Shown: piece after piece, positions 8,785-18,913 of the stretch
Position numbering within the stretch: the first letter of the stretch is position 1
Layout of the letters: each line of letters opens with the position of its first letter
From: Bacteroidales bacterium
GTDB lineage: Bacteria > Bacteroidota > Bacteroidia > Bacteroidales > P3
Assembly (NCBI GenBank): GCA_017479705.1
Contig: JAFVCA010000038.1
Location: 62,001 to 126,000, forward strand
Reading direction: 5' to 3'
Length of the DNA: 64,000 bases
Notes under the pieces: model-generated
Told to the model about the DNA's origin: nothing
Databases searched by the model: none
The model's input: only the letters and a program-made list of their open reading frames with translations
Made by a program: the position numbers and the translations under genes

Positions 8785-8940
8785 ATATACTCCTGTCGGC
8801 TCTCCTGTCAGCTCTGACCCGCCACCGCGGGCTATCCTCTTCAGAGGGACTGGGGGGTATGTATCTATCACTGCTATTGCTTTTTCATACCCCCGACCCC
8901 TTTCAAAAGGGGAGCGGCTGGCACGGTTGGTCTCTTCCTT
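8785..8940. repeat. GC-rich hairpin repeat, copy B
   Basis: Second unit, shifted 191 bases from copy A (GACCC at 8816 against 8625). It shares the same hairpins with several substitutions and the same CTGTCGGCTCTCCTGT-like lead-in. Confidence 0.7.
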
Positions 8941-8967
8941 TGGGGAATACTGTTGCAGACTCCATTA

Positions 8968-9085
8968 AATACTCAGACCCGCCACCGCGGGCTCCCCTCT
9001 TCAGAGGGGCTGGGGGTATGTCTCTATAACTGTCTATAGTTCATACCCCCGGCTCCTTTCAAAAAAGGAGTGAGAGCGTGATGTA
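8968..9085. repeat. GC-rich hairpin repeat, copy C
   Basis: Third unit, 160 bases after copy B (GACCC at 8976). Its middle part, from GCTGGGGGTATG to CATACCCCC, is identical to copy A. The last hairpin is decayed (CTCCTTTCAAAAAAGGAG). It directly follows the stop of the arginine decarboxylase gene and could act as its terminator. Confidence 0.7.
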
Positions 9086-9097
9086 CAGTTCCGTGCG

Positions 9098-10516
9098 TCA
9101 GTAGCCGAGGATTTTGAGCATGGACTTGTGGCTCTGCTCCTTGGCAAAGAGTTTGGTGACGTACTCACCATTCTCGTCTTTGTCGATAATGATGTGCTTG
9201 GGGGCTGGGATGAGGCAGTGCTGGATGCCGCCGTAGCCGCCCAAGCTCTCCTGGTAGGCACCGGTGTGGAAGAAACCGATGTAGAGGGGGTCGTCCTTCT
9301 GCAACTTGGGCAGGAAGATGGCGTTGGCGTGGGAGTCGGCATTGTAGTAGTCCTCGCTGTCGCAGGTGAGGCCACCGAGGAACACGCGCTGGTATTCGCA
9401 ATCCCAATGGTTGATGGGGAGCATGATGAAACGCTGGTTGATGCCCCAGGTGTCCGGCAAAGTGGTGATGAAGGAGCTGTCAATCATATACCACAGCTCG
9501 CGGTCGTTCTGCTGCTTTTGGTCGAGGATGCTGTAGAGGGTGGCTCCGCTCTCGCCGACGGTGAAGCTGCCGAACTCGGTAAAAATGTTGGGCTCCTCGA
9601 CGCCGCGCAGGGTGCAGATATTCTTGATTTGGGCCAGGACCTCCTCAGCCATGTATTCATAGTCGTAGGTGGCCGCCAGCGACGTTTTGCAGGGGAAGCC
9701 GCCGCCGATGTTGAGCGAGTCGAGTTCAGGGCAGACGCGCTTGAGGTCGCAGTAGACATTGACGCATTTGGAGAGCTCATTCCAATAGTAGGCGGTGTCG
9801 CGGATGCCGGTATTGATGAAGAAGTGGAGCATTTTGAGCGAGAAGTGCTTGTTGGGCTTTACTTGCTCCTCGTAGAAGCTGACAATGTCGCTGTAGCGCA
9901 TGCCGAGGCGCGAGGTGTAGAAGTCGAACTTTGGTTCCTCCTCGGAGGCGATGCGGATGCCGAGTTTCATGGGCGGGACGAGATGCGCAGAGGTGTCGGC
10001 GGAGGAGAGGAGCTTGTCGAGGGAGTAGTACTCATTCTTGTTGTCGAGGATGGGGACGACGTTGTGGAAGCCATCGTTGAAGAGGCCGACGATGTTTTCG
10101 ATATACTGCTGGCGTTTGTAGCCGTTGCAGATGATGAAGATGTCGCGGTCTATCAATTGTTGGGAATAGAGTTCCTGGATGAGGTTGATGTCGAAGGCGG
10201 AGGAGGTCTCGAGGTTGATGTCGTTTTTGAGAGCCTCTTCGAGCACAAAACTGAAATGGCTGGACTTGGTACAGTAGCAATAGTTGTAGGAGCCGCGGTA
10301 GTCCGTCTTGGCAATGGCGACGTTGAACATGCGCTTGGCGCGTTGGATTTGTGAGGTTATTTTGGGCAGGTAGGAGATTTTGAGCGGAGTGCCGTACTGC
10401 TTGATAACCTCCATGAGGGGGATGTCATGGAAGTAGAGTTCGCCGTCCTCGGTGCGGAATTCATCCTGCGGGAAATCGAAGGTCTGGTCGACCAAATCGT
10501 AGTATTTGTTTTTCAT
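9098..10516 (-). CDS. speA: Biosynthetic arginine decarboxylase (short Bacteroidota type)
   Basis: The product is 472 residues, shorter than the roughly 630-residue E. coli SpeA but normal for Bacteroidota. It is a fold-III PLP enzyme: the PLP lysine sits in CTKSSHFSFVLEEAL, the glycine-rich phosphate site is LNIGGGFP, and the C-terminal CDSEDYYN provides the catalytic Cys-Asp. The GFFHTGAYQESLGGYGG stretch is characteristic of SpeA. It converts arginine to agmatine for polyamine synthesis in the cytoplasm. It is a single gene with its own promoter; ornithine aminotransferase at 50503 is far away and not linked. Confidence 0.85.
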   Translation of the reverse strand: MKNKYYDLVDQTFDFPQDEFRTEDGELYFHDIPLMEVIKQYGTPLKISYLPKITSQIQRAKRMFNVAIAKTDYRGSYNYCYCTKSSHFSFVLEEALKNDINLETSSAFDINLIQELYSQQLIDRDIFIICNGYKRQQYIENIVGLFNDGFHNVVPILDNKNEYYSLDKLLSSADTSAHLVPPMKLGIRIASEEEPKFDFYTSRLGMRYSDIVSFYEEQVKPNKHFSLKMLHFFINTGIRDTAYYWNELSKCVNVYCDLKRVCPELDSLNIGGGFPCKTSLAATYDYEYMAEEVLAQIKNICTLRGVEEPNIFTEFGSFTVGESGATLYSILDQKQQNDRELWYMIDSSFITTLPDTWGINQRFIMLPINHWDCEYQRVFLGGLTCDSEDYYNADSHANAIFLPKLQKDDPLYIGFFHTGAYQESLGGYGGIQHCLIPAPKHIIIDKDENGEYVTKLFAKEQSHKSMLKILGY

Positions 10517-10595
10517 CGGAGTGAGTTTGTTTTGTCGCTTTAATTACCATCCAAGTGAGGCGGATTGCAACACATGAGATGGATGCAATTAAGTT

Positions 10596-10604
10596 GCAAA
10601 GGTA
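10596..10604 (-). promoter_or_regulatory. Bacteroidota -7 box for speA
   Basis: The reverse strand reads TACCTTTGC, fitting TAnnTTTGC, about 80 bases upstream of the speA start. Confidence 0.6.
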
Positions 10605-10636
10605 CATAATTTTGGAGAATCACCAATAAAGAAAGA

Positions 10637-10674
10637 ACAAAAAAAATCAGCCGAATGGTGGATTCGGCTGATTT
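10637..10674 (-). terminator. Intrinsic terminator of the C25 peptidase gene
   Basis: AATCAGCCGAAT at 10645-10656 pairs perfectly with 10662-10673 around a 5-base loop. On the reverse strand it is followed by a run of T residues (the plus strand shows AAAAAAA at 10638-10644). It lies about 20 bases after the stop of the C25 peptidase gene. Confidence 0.85.
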
Positions 10675-10693
10675 AAAGAGATATAATCTGCAA

Positions 10694-13600
10694 TTATTTC
10701 ACGACTAATTTGTGTGTACTGACAGTTTCAGCGGTCTCAACACGGACAAAATAGATGCCGCGAGGCAGATTTTGCAGGGGGATGTCGAGGCGCGAAGTGT
10801 GCAGAACGAGGTCGGCAACGGTTTGTCCCATGAGGTTGACAAGGCGGACGGAGCGCATGTTTTCAGCCTCGACGGTGACGGTGGTAGTGGCGGGGTTGGG
10901 GTAGAGCATGGCGGTACCATTCTGCTGAATCTGGTCAATGCCGAGGAGGGTGAGCTGGTCGGTATTGCAGCAGCCGGCCCGGCAGCCGGTGACGGAATAA
11001 TGGCTTCCCTCTTCGGGGCAGACGGCTATACAGGCAGCACTGTCGCCGGTGCTCCAGACGTAGGAGTTGGCACCGGTGGCTTTGAGGAGGATGCAACCAC
11101 CCAATTCGGGCTGGCCGATAACCTCGATATGCACATCGGGCTGCGGAACCACATTGAGGGAGAGGTAGACATTGCTGTCGGAGAGGGTAACGTGGCCGGG
11201 CTGCTCGGTGGACACCAGTTCGTCGCCAAACATGTAGACACCGTTTTGGCAGACCGTGTCGACAAGATAGGTGACAGGTGTGCCGGCAAAGGGAAGCTGG
11301 ACGTTGTCCACCCATGCGCAATCGCTGCCCTGGGTGCGGGAATAGTCCTTGCTGTAGGAGAAGGCGAAGCTGTGGGTGCCAGCATTGACAGGGAAGGCGG
11401 CACGGGACCAACCCTCCTCGCCGGAGGCACTCAAGAGCTCGGCGTCATCCATAAGGAAGCGGAACTTGTCGTAACCCTGTTCGGAAGAGACCTTATAGTA
11501 GAAGCTGATACTGTCGTCGACGGAGGATGTCCAGGTGATGGCGAGACGGGATTCGGAACTTCTGGGGAGATTCTCATTGCTGCGCGCGGAGAAACGGCCG
11601 TCAAAGGGGTCGACGTCGGTAATGTCCCACGGGTAGGTGTTGACGGACCAGTTGAAACTGGTGAAGTCGCCCGATTCAAAATCCTCCAAGCTGCTGAAAC
11701 CAGAGGGGAGGAGGAAGGAGCCCACGGTGAAGGTGTCCTGACCATCGGTGCCCTGGAGGGCAAAGCGGAGCGACGAGGTGGGCAAATCGGCAGCCATGGA
11801 GACCGGGAAAGAGACCTGGGCAGACTGGCCGGGAGCAAGGGTGTCGAGCGGCTGGACGGCCGGCTGGGCGGTCATGAAACCAAAAAGATTGGGCAGCGAG
11901 AGGGAGAGTGCCGGCGAGGTGGCATGGCCACTATTGACAATGCGGCAATGGATGGTGTTGGAGGCCCCGGAAGTGATGGCTGAATCGGTTCGGACTTCGG
12001 CCAAACGCAAAACAGGAGCAGCGGTGAAGAGACGATTGCGTTTAATGGAAGTGCCGTCGCCGAAACTGACTTCAGTGGTGAAGGTGATGCGGCTTTGGTC
12101 GGCACAGTTTTCGGGGACGTAGGTCAGCCACAGCCCCGTGAGGCGCAGGGAATCGCCAGGAGCAATTGCCTCGAAGTGGACCAAAGGCTGGGCAATAGTC
12201 ACACCGGCATCCTCGCACTGAAGGGTGATAAGGCCCTGCGAGGGGTACTGAGTGCCGACATTCTGAAGGGTGATGTCGAAGGTTGTGGGCTGGCCGGGAA
12301 CCAGATTGCCTGAAGTGGGCTGAAAGTCGGAAACAAGAATATAGGAGGCATTGGAGACTATAAAGACGACCTCCTGGAAGTAGGGTTTGTAGTTCTGGGC
12401 AGTGACGGCGAGGTTGTAGGTGCCGACGGTGATGTCAGAGGGGAGGTTGAGCACTGCGGATCCGCTGTCATTGGCGTATGCAGCGGCGAGGAGTTCCATG
12501 GTTTCGGGATCAATCAGAGCCACGTAGGCATGCGGAGGGGCAGTGACGGTATAGGTGAGACTCTCAAAAGTGGCGGACGAGGGGGCTACAACATTCATAT
12601 CCGATGCCTGACCCAGCCAGGGCATAAGAGATGGGTCGCCAAAGAGCTCATAAATCTCCCAGTAATAATAAGCACGAGAAGAGCCGGAGGCCTCGACAGC
12701 CATGTTGCCAGCCGTGAGGATGGAACCGGTGGTGTGGTGCCATGCGGCGAAGTCCTCGTTGTGGGTATGGAACAGCCGGTCGTAGACACCAAGATGGAGC
12801 GAGTCGTAGGTGGCGTTCATGGTGTTGTTGATGTTGGTACGCACACCCACGGACCAGCAAAAGTCATCGGGCCAATAGGAGGAATTGGTGCAGCCGATGT
12901 AGGCCACAGCACCGGCATTGCCCTCCTTGCGCAGCAGAGCCTCGCCAAGGCAGCCATCATAAGTAGTGGTATTGAACTTGCCAGAGAGACAGCAGTTGCC
13001 AATCATAAACGAAGGGCGATTGTTGTTGGTCATACGAGCCACATCGTCAGTGGTGAAGCTGGGGGACGACCAGCTGTCGTCGTAGCCGTGGGCACTGTAG
13101 TTGACAAGGCCACAGCCGCCATTGTAGAGCTGATGAAGAATATTGGCGGTGTTGGTGGTTTGGCTACTGCCGGAAACGACAACTCCTGTGGGGGCAAAAG
13201 AGACATTGTTCTTGTAGTAATGGACGGTATGGTAGTTGTTGCCGGCATTGATGTATGTGCTTGCTATGTAGTCCATGGTGGGGTCGGCATAGCGGTAGGC
13301 GTTGTCGCCTACGCTGCCGCGGTCTTCACCGGCAATGAGAACACCGTGGCCAAGATAGCTGTCGTCGGCGAAGCTATAGCTCTCATAGTAGATGGTCTTT
13401 TCTACCTGAGGGGTGAGCTCGGAAGCATTGCGAGCCGAGAAACGGCCATAGTAGCAGTCGGGAAGGTGGTCTCCTTCCGTCCATGTGGCAAAATAGAGGT
13501 CGGTAACGTGGGTGTTGGACGGATCTGTGACACGTGAGCCAAAGGCAGGAATCTGGTCGTGGTCGCCCACAAGAAGGAGGTAGGTGGGGGCAGGGAGTTC

Positions 13601-14458
13601 CGCGGTGGCATTGGTATAATAGTTCTTGATGTAGGAGGCAATCTCTGTGTTGGTGGTACCCACTTCGGGACTGCCTGTATAGGCAAGGGTGACGATGTAG
13701 CCCAAACTGCGCTTCCAGTTTACGAGAGTATCCAACATGCCTTGGAAGGAGTTGTGCGCCACAATGAGATAATGCACAGGGGCACTGCGACGGACAGCCT
13801 TGGTGGCGGGGACAGCACACAGAGCATTGTTGCCGATGCCGAAGGCTGGCGAGGCATGGAGGGTATTGAGCCGTTGTGTGGCTGAGGCATTGGCCCCCTT
13901 ATATTTCAATTGGATGCTCATCGAGGAAATCTGTTTCAACTGCCCCGTGACAGGATTGTAGGAGAAGGGAGCAATGCGCAAGAGTGCCAGATTGCGGTCG
14001 CGTGCAATGCCGATGGGCTCAATACTGGCTTGGGGCTGGGCGTAGAAGGCATTGGTGGCATAGAGGAGGCTATCCATAACAAAGGGTATCTGCTCCCTCT
14101 GCGACTTGGAGGGGGCGGGCTGGACGGGCATAACAGGATGTGTACACACACCGGCATCAACCCAACGGACATCGGAGACCTCGACAGTGACATCTGCACA
14201 CACGGGGATTTCGACAATCCGCGTGTAGAGAGGAAGGTCAGGGGACCCAAGCTGGTTGGAGGAGGCTGAACCCTCGAAAGAGAGGGTGGTGAACGCACTA
14301 CCATCAATCACCTGGGTGTTCATATCGAACTCTTGCAGTGAAAACGAACAGGTTGCCGACGAATAGTCGCACTGAGAAAGATGGAGTGTTTGCGCCTTTG
14401 CGGGCATCTGCATGAGCAGGAAAAGGCTCAGCAAAATAACGATTACGTGACTTTTCAT
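10694..14458 (-). CDS. Gingipain-like C25 cysteine peptidase with T9SS sorting domain
   Basis: The product is 1254 residues. A cleavable signal peptide (MKSHVIVILLSLFLLMQMPAKA) is followed by a propeptide-like region and a C25 caspase-fold domain from about residue 230 (HYLIVAHNSFQGML, YLLLVGDHDQIP). The catalytic His is in NYSAHG (His457) and the Cys in IGNCCLSG (Cys489/Cys490). The 33-residue gap from His457 to Cys490 matches gingipain RgpB. Ig-like domains and a jelly-roll segment follow. The last 75 residues form a type-A T9SS sorting domain (AMLYPNPATTTVTVE, LMGQTVADL, LPRGIYFVRVET, HKLVVK). It is therefore secreted through the type IX system and probably anchored on the cell surface. 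Substrate specificity cannot be read. It ends in a strong terminator. Confidence 0.92.
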   Translation of the reverse strand: MKSHVIVILLSLFLLMQMPAKAQTLHLSQCDYSSATCSFSLQEFDMNTQVIDGSAFTTLSFEGSASSNQLGSPDLPLYTRIVEIPVCADVTVEVSDVRWVDAGVCTHPVMPVQPAPSKSQREQIPFVMDSLLYATNAFYAQPQASIEPIGIARDRNLALLRIAPFSYNPVTGQLKQISSMSIQLKYKGANASATQRLNTLHASPAFGIGNNALCAVPATKAVRRSAPVHYLIVAHNSFQGMLDTLVNWKRSLGYIVTLAYTGSPEVGTTNTEIASYIKNYYTNATAELPAPTYLLLVGDHDQIPAFGSRVTDPSNTHVTDLYFATWTEGDHLPDCYYGRFSARNASELTPQVEKTIYYESYSFADDSYLGHGVLIAGEDRGSVGDNAYRYADPTMDYIASTYINAGNNYHTVHYYKNNVSFAPTGVVVSGSSQTTNTANILHQLYNGGCGLVNYSAHGYDDSWSSPSFTTDDVARMTNNNRPSFMIGNCCLSGKFNTTTYDGCLGEALLRKEGNAGAVAYIGCTNSSYWPDDFCWSVGVRTNINNTMNATYDSLHLGVYDRLFHTHNEDFAAWHHTTGSILTAGNMAVEASGSSRAYYYWEIYELFGDPSLMPWLGQASDMNVVAPSSATFESLTYTVTAPPHAYVALIDPETMELLAAAYANDSGSAVLNLPSDITVGTYNLAVTAQNYKPYFQEVVFIVSNASYILVSDFQPTSGNLVPGQPTTFDITLQNVGTQYPSQGLITLQCEDAGVTIAQPLVHFEAIAPGDSLRLTGLWLTYVPENCADQSRITFTTEVSFGDGTSIKRNRLFTAAPVLRLAEVRTDSAITSGASNTIHCRIVNSGHATSPALSLSLPNLFGFMTAQPAVQPLDTLAPGQSAQVSFPVSMAADLPTSSLRFALQGTDGQDTFTVGSFLLPSGFSSLEDFESGDFTSFNWSVNTYPWDITDVDPFDGRFSARSNENLPRSSESRLAITWTSSVDDSISFYYKVSSEQGYDKFRFLMDDAELLSASGEEGWSRAAFPVNAGTHSFAFSYSKDYSRTQGSDCAWVDNVQLPFAGTPVTYLVDTVCQNGVYMFGDELVSTEQPGHVTLSDSNVYLSLNVVPQPDVHIEVIGQPELGGCILLKATGANSYVWSTGDSAACIAVCPEEGSHYSVTGCRAGCCNTDQLTLLGIDQIQQNGTAMLYPNPATTTVTVEAENMRSVRLVNLMGQTVADLVLHTSRLDIPLQNLPRGIYFVRVETAETVSTHKLVVK

Positions 14459-14490
14459 ATTGAGTTTTACTATTGTGTATTTTTGTTATT

Positions 14491-15162
14491 CTAAAACATG
14501 TTTTGCCACGGCTGGGGGGCAGTGATTGTGAGAGTCTCATGCCGCACAGGATGGTCAAACACCACCTGGTAGGCATGGAGAGAGATGCTGCCATCGGGGT
14601 TGGAACGCTGGGCTCCATATTTGAGATCCCCTTTGATGGGGCAGCCCATGTGGGCAAGCTGGCAGCGGATTTGATGGTGCCGACCCGTGTGAAGCTCGAT
14701 TTCGAGCAGGTGATAGCCTCCCTTGGAGGTGGCAAGAAGGCTATAATCAAGGGAGGCAAGCTTTGCTTCAGGGTGAGTAGTGTCGGCAGTGACAAAACTC
14801 TTGTTAAGCTTGGAATTACGGACAAGGTAGTCCTCCAGATGACCCGAAGGACTTGGCGGGGCCTGAGTTACCACAGCACGGTAAACCTTGCGAAAGTCGC
14901 GCTCTTTGATGAGCTGGTTCATCCGGCTGAGAGCCTTGCTGGTTTTGGCAAAAAGGACCACCCCGCTGACGGGACGGTCCAATCGATGAATGACTCCACA
15001 GAAAACATTGCCGGGTTTGGAATCGCGTTCTTTAATAAAGAGTTTGAGGAGGTCGGCAAGGCATGGGTCCCCGGTCTTGTCGGCTTGGACAATCTGTCCT
15101 GGCAGTTTGTTGAGTGCTATCAGGTGGTTGTCTTCGTACAATATTTGCTCGGCAAGGGTCAT
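14491..15162 (-). CDS. RluA-family pseudouridine synthase
   Basis: The product is 223 residues. The catalytic motif HRLDRPVSG holds the nucleophilic Asp, with downstream KVYRAVV and LHTGRHHQIRCQLAHMG as expected for RluA/RluD-like enzymes. There is no S4 RNA-binding domain, so it is the short single-domain form. It isomerises uridine to pseudouridine in rRNA or tRNA; the site is unknown. It lies 14 bases downstream of psd and is probably the last gene of the long minus-strand cluster. Confidence 0.88.
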   Translation of the reverse strand: MTLAEQILYEDNHLIALNKLPGQIVQADKTGDPCLADLLKLFIKERDSKPGNVFCGVIHRLDRPVSGVVLFAKTSKALSRMNQLIKERDFRKVYRAVVTQAPPSPSGHLEDYLVRNSKLNKSFVTADTTHPEAKLASLDYSLLATSKGGYHLLEIELHTGRHHQIRCQLAHMGCPIKGDLKYGAQRSNPDGSISLHAYQVVFDHPVRHETLTITAPQPWQNMF

Positions 15163-15176
15163 TGGGAACGGATGGA

Positions 15177-15887
15177 TTAAGCCTGACTGGGAGTGTTGGT
15201 TGCTGAAGTGACCTCATCGGCTGGCGGCGGAGTGATGGTACAGATGGGCGAGATGGCGTTGCGGACAGTGTCCTGCACATTGACATCAATGACAAAATGC
15301 TTGGGAACAAAAAGGTCGACACGGGAGCCGAACTTGATGAATCCCATTTCTTGGTTTTGGCGCACACGCTCGCCCTCATGGGCATAGCATACGATGCGGC
15401 GAGCCATTGTGCCAGCCACCTGACGGATGAGGATGCGCTGCCCATCATCAAGGCGGAGACCTGTGGAGTGGTGCTCGTTGAGGTCGCTGGACTTGGGATA
15501 GGAGGCAACAAAATAGTTGCCCCGCCTGAACTTGGTGTACTCCACAACCCCGTCGACAGGATAGCGGTTGACGTGCACGTCGGTTCCATTCATGAAGATG
15601 CTTATCTGTAGGCATTCGCCTTTGATATACTCTTTCTCAATAGTCTCCTCAATGGCCACCACAGTACCATCCGCCGGGGAAATCAGACATTGGCTGTTGT
15701 TAGTGAAAATGCGCCGAGGAATGCGGAAAAACAATGCCACCATCACCCAAAAGACCAACAGAATGGTGATAAAGAGGTAATGGAAGACGGTCCAATGGTG
15801 AACGAAGAATATCATGGCTGCGTAGATGGCCAGTACAACGACCAGCATCCACAATATCATCTTACGTCCTTCTCTGTGCAAATACAT
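15177..15887 (-). CDS. psd: Phosphatidylserine decarboxylase proenzyme
   Basis: The product is 236 residues, the short PSD-A type. Two N-terminal membrane segments (ILWMLVVVLAIYAAMIFFV and YLFITILLVFWVMVALFF) are followed by SPADGTVV, NGTDVHVNRYPVDG and the self-cleavage site KFGSRVDLF. Cleavage at Gly-Ser gives the pyruvoyl cofactor. The enzyme makes phosphatidylethanolamine at the inner membrane. It follows cdsA by 19 bases, so CDP-diacylglycerol synthesis and PE synthesis are encoded side by side. A short extra tail (PPPADEVTSATNTPSQA) follows the catalytic part. Confidence 0.92.
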   Translation of the reverse strand: MYLHREGRKMILWMLVVVLAIYAAMIFFVHHWTVFHYLFITILLVFWVMVALFFRIPRRIFTNNSQCLISPADGTVVAIEETIEKEYIKGECLQISIFMNGTDVHVNRYPVDGVVEYTKFRRGNYFVASYPKSSDLNEHHSTGLRLDDGQRILIRQVAGTMARRIVCYAHEGERVRQNQEMGFIKFGSRVDLFVPKHFVIDVNVQDTVRNAISPICTITPPPADEVTSATNTPSQA

Positions 15888-15906
15888 ATTTTACTTATTA
15901 GAAAGG

Positions 15907-16731
15907 TTAAAAAATGGCAATGAAACAATACACATACACCACGGGAAGGATGAACAGCAGACTGTCGAAACGGTCGAGGAAACCGCCGTGTCCCGGCATG
16001 ATATTGCCAGAATCCTTGAGTCCGACAGAACGCTTGAGCATGGACTCGGTAAGGTCGCCCAATGTGCCCACAATGCTGCACACCAAGGAGAGCACCAACC
16101 AGTCATACCATTGAAGGCTTGTTTGGAACAGCGGTCCCACCAGCAGTCCCGTTGCCACAGCAGCAGCCACACCGACGGCTGTGCCTTCCCACGTCTTGCC
16201 AGGGGAGTGGCGCGGCCACATCTTGTGGCGGCCAATCAGCGAGCCTCCCATATAGGCGAACGAATCGTTCACCCACACCATGATGATGCACATGACAAGT
16301 ACATTCAACCCATTGTGCAGGATAGCCATCAGGCTCAACGGCAACGCGGCATAATACATCGGCAGCAGGGTGTGAAGCACATCGGCAAAGGGCTGTTCCG
16401 TATTGCGCCACAGCTGTACGCACAATGTAACCACCATGCTGACCAGCACCAATACCATCACGCTTATCACCCAAGCAAGACCTGCCGGAGCAGCACCCGC
16501 AATCACCATCAATGCGGCCCAGACATAGCCTAACGGTTTGATGGGATGGGCCCCTTGCTTTTCTGCTATGCGGAAATATTCAAAGGTGCAACCCAATGCA
16601 ACAAAGAGGGCAAAGGCCGTAAGGATGATGGTGCCCCACTGCTCTCCAACGAAGCGTCCACTATAAATGGAACCCAAGAAAAGCAAGGCATAAACTGTTG
16701 CGCTGATTGTACGTTTCCAAAAGGTGTTCAT
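15907..16731 (-). CDS. cdsA: Phosphatidate cytidylyltransferase
   Basis: The product is 274 residues with about eight membrane helices. The CDS signature is near the C-terminus (SMLKRSVGLKDSGNIMPGHGGFLDRFDSLLF), with the acidic residues that bind metal and CTP, and SPGKTWEG upstream. It forms CDP-diacylglycerol from phosphatidate and CTP at the inner membrane, the precursor for the next gene's pathway. It lies between ftsH and psd in the same direction, with short gaps. Confidence 0.93.
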   Translation of the reverse strand: MNTFWKRTISATVYALLFLGSIYSGRFVGEQWGTIILTAFALFVALGCTFEYFRIAEKQGAHPIKPLGYVWAALMVIAGAAPAGLAWVISVMVLVLVSMVVTLCVQLWRNTEQPFADVLHTLLPMYYAALPLSLMAILHNGLNVLVMCIIMVWVNDSFAYMGGSLIGRHKMWPRHSPGKTWEGTAVGVAAAVATGLLVGPLFQTSLQWYDWLVLSLVCSIVGTLGDLTESMLKRSVGLKDSGNIMPGHGGFLDRFDSLLFILPVVYVYCFIAIF

Positions 16732-16781
16732 ATCTCAATATATTGTCAGTCGAGGTGCATTGGAGCAGACGTTAATGAACG

Positions 16782-18881
16782 TCAGCTTTCAATAGGTTCC
16801 TCGTCAGTGGGTGTTACTTCTTTGTTATTATGTGATGCTGCATCGGACTCATCAACATCCGGCGCACTGCTGGCAGCAATCTGTGGAGTCTCCTTCTCTT
16901 TGAGCTGCGCGGCCACAAGGTCGGCCTCCCGCGGACCATAGATGCGTTCGAGGTCGTCGCGGAACAGCACTTCCTTCTCGTACAGCTGCCCAGCCAGTTC
17001 GTCCAATTGTGCACGATGGGAAGTGATGATTTCCTTGGCACGGGCGTAAGCCTCTTCCACAATGCGGTTCACCTCGGAGTCTATCACCTCGGCGGTCTTG
17101 TCGCTGAAAGGTTTGGTGAATCCATAGTCCGTCTGTCCTGAGGAGTCGTAGAAACTAATGTTGCCAATCTTGGGGCTCATGCCATAGTAGACCACCATGG
17201 ACTGCGCCATCTTAGTGGCACGCTCCATGTCGTTCAGAGCCCCCGTACCCACTTCGCCAAACACCACCTCTTCGGCGGCACGTCCGGCCATGAGGCTGGT
17301 CATCTCGTCGAACATCTGTGCATAGGTCGTCAAGTGCCGCTCATCGGGCAGGTACCAGGCCGCGCCCAGCGAGTTGCCACGGGGAACAATGGTCACCTTG
17401 ATGAGCGGATTAGCCCAACGCAGCAGCCAGCTTACCGAGGCGTGGCCGCTCTCGTGGTATGACACAACACGCTTCTCATGCTCAGTCAGCACCTTGGTAC
17501 GCTTTTCCAAGCCACCTACAATACGGTCAATGGCATCAAGGAAGTCCTGACGGCCTATCTTACTCTTCCCCTTGCGGGCTGCGCAGAGAGCCGCCTCATT
17601 GCACACGTTGGCAATATCGGCACCAGAAAAACCAGGGGTCTGTTTGGCAAGGAAGTCACGGTCCACACAATCATCGCTGCCGCTGTCCTCATTCAGTTTC
17701 AGATTGCGCATGTGGACATCGAAAATGGCCTTACGCTCTTCCAGGTCGGGAAGTTCCACGTAGATTTGGCGGTCAAAACGTCCAGCACGCAGCAGTGCCT
17801 TGTCCAGCACGTCGGCACGGTTGGTGGCGGCCAGCACAATGACATTGGTGCCACTGCTGAAACCGTCCATCTCTGTGAGCAGCTGGTTGAGCGTATTCTC
17901 ACGCTCGTCGTTGGCGTTGCTCAGTCCTGCATGTCCACGGGCACGTCCCACGGCATCAATCTCATCGATAAAGATGATGCAGGGTGCTTTCTTCTTGGCC
18001 TCCTCAAAGAGGTCGCGCACTCGCGAAGCACCCACGCCCACAAACATCTCCACAAAGTCCGAACCTGACATAGAGAAGAAGGGGACGTTAGCCTCGCCGG
18101 CAACGGCCTTGGCAAGCAGGGTCTTACCCGTACCCGGAGGCCCTACGAGGAGCACACCCTTGGGAATCTTACCGCCCAGGTCGGTATACTTTGTCGGATT
18201 CTTCAGGAAGTCCACAACTTCCATCACCTCCTCCTTGGCTCCGGCCAAGCCGGCCACGTCCTTGAAGGTGATGTTTGTTGGGGTTTTACCGTCGTAGACT
18301 TTTGCTTTGCTCTTGCCCACGCCGAAGATTCCGCCGCCACCGCCCATTTGGCGCTGCGACACCCGGCTCATGATGATGAAGAACACGATAAGGATGAGGA
18401 AGGGCCCAAAGACGATAAAGATTTCACGCCACGGGCTGGTACGCTCCTCAGGGATGAGGTCAATGCGCTCGCCTGTGCGCTCTTCCACCTTCTCCAAGTC
18501 CTTTTCGAAACTCTCGAAGGTGACGAATTCGTACTTGTAGAAGTTGGCATCCTTGATCTCTTGTCCCATCATGTTTCGACTGATAAGGTCTTTGTAGGTA
18601 GTGTCGGTCTTGAGTGCCGCGCTGTTGATGTACACCTCAGCATACTTCTGGTTCACAATCACAATCTTCGAGTAGTCATGATACTCCAGTATGTGCTCCA
18701 ATTTGGCCCAGCTGATGGGGTGCGGCGTGCCGCTGCCGTCGTCGCGCAGCAACATGCCTCCCAATGTGCACAATATAATGCCATACAGCACAAACATCAC
18801 CCAATTCTTCTTGGGTTTCTTGTTCTGGTTGCCCATCGGGTTGCGTCCGGGCATGGGATTCTTGTTATTTTGTTCAGCCAT
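16782..18881 (-). CDS. ftsH: ATP-dependent zinc metalloprotease FtsH
   Basis: The product is 699 residues. Two N-terminal membrane helices (near 27-47, and [19 protein letters not shown]) flank a periplasmic part. The AAA module has Walker A GPPGTGKT (about 247-254), Walker [10 protein letters not shown] and an arginine-finger region. The protease domain has HESGH (about 476-480). FtsH degrades membrane and short-lived cytoplasmic proteins. A poly-Gly linker ([19 protein letters not shown]) follows the second helix, and the tail is acidic. It lies 32 bases downstream of rsfS in the housekeeping cluster. Confidence 0.97.
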   Translation of the reverse strand: MAEQNNKNPMPGRNPMGNQNKKPKKNWVMFVLYGIILCTLGGMLLRDDGSGTPHPISWAKLEHILEYHDYSKIVIVNQKYAEVYINSAALKTDTTYKDLISRNMMGQEIKDANFYKYEFVTFESFEKDLEKVEERTGERIDLIPEERTSPWREIFIVFGPFLILIVFFIIMSRVSQRQMGGGGGIFGVGKSKAKVYDGKTPTNITFKDVAGLAGAKEEVMEVVDFLKNPTKYTDLGGKIPKGVLLVGPPGTGKTLLAKAVAGEANVPFFSMSGSDFVEMFVGVGASRVRDLFEEAKKKAPCIIFIDEIDAVGRARGHAGLSNANDERENTLNQLLTEMDGFSSGTNVIVLAATNRADVLDKALLRAGRFDRQIYVELPDLEERKAIFDVHMRNLKLNEDSGSDDCVDRDFLAKQTPGFSGADIANVCNEAALCAARKGKSKIGRQDFLDAIDRIVGGLEKRTKVLTEHEKRVVSYHESGHASVSWLLRWANPLIKVTIVPRGNSLGAAWYLPDERHLTTYAQMFDEMTSLMAGRAAEEVVFGEVGTGALNDMERATKMAQSMVVYYGMSPKIGNISFYDSSGQTDYGFTKPFSDKTAEVIDSEVNRIVEEAYARAKEIITSHRAQLDELAGQLYEKEVLFRDDLERIYGPREADLVAAQLKEKETPQIAASSAPDVDESDAASHNNKEVTPTDEEPIES

Positions 18882-18913
18882 TGAAGTTTAAAAATATCTT
18901 TTTTCTCAATAGT

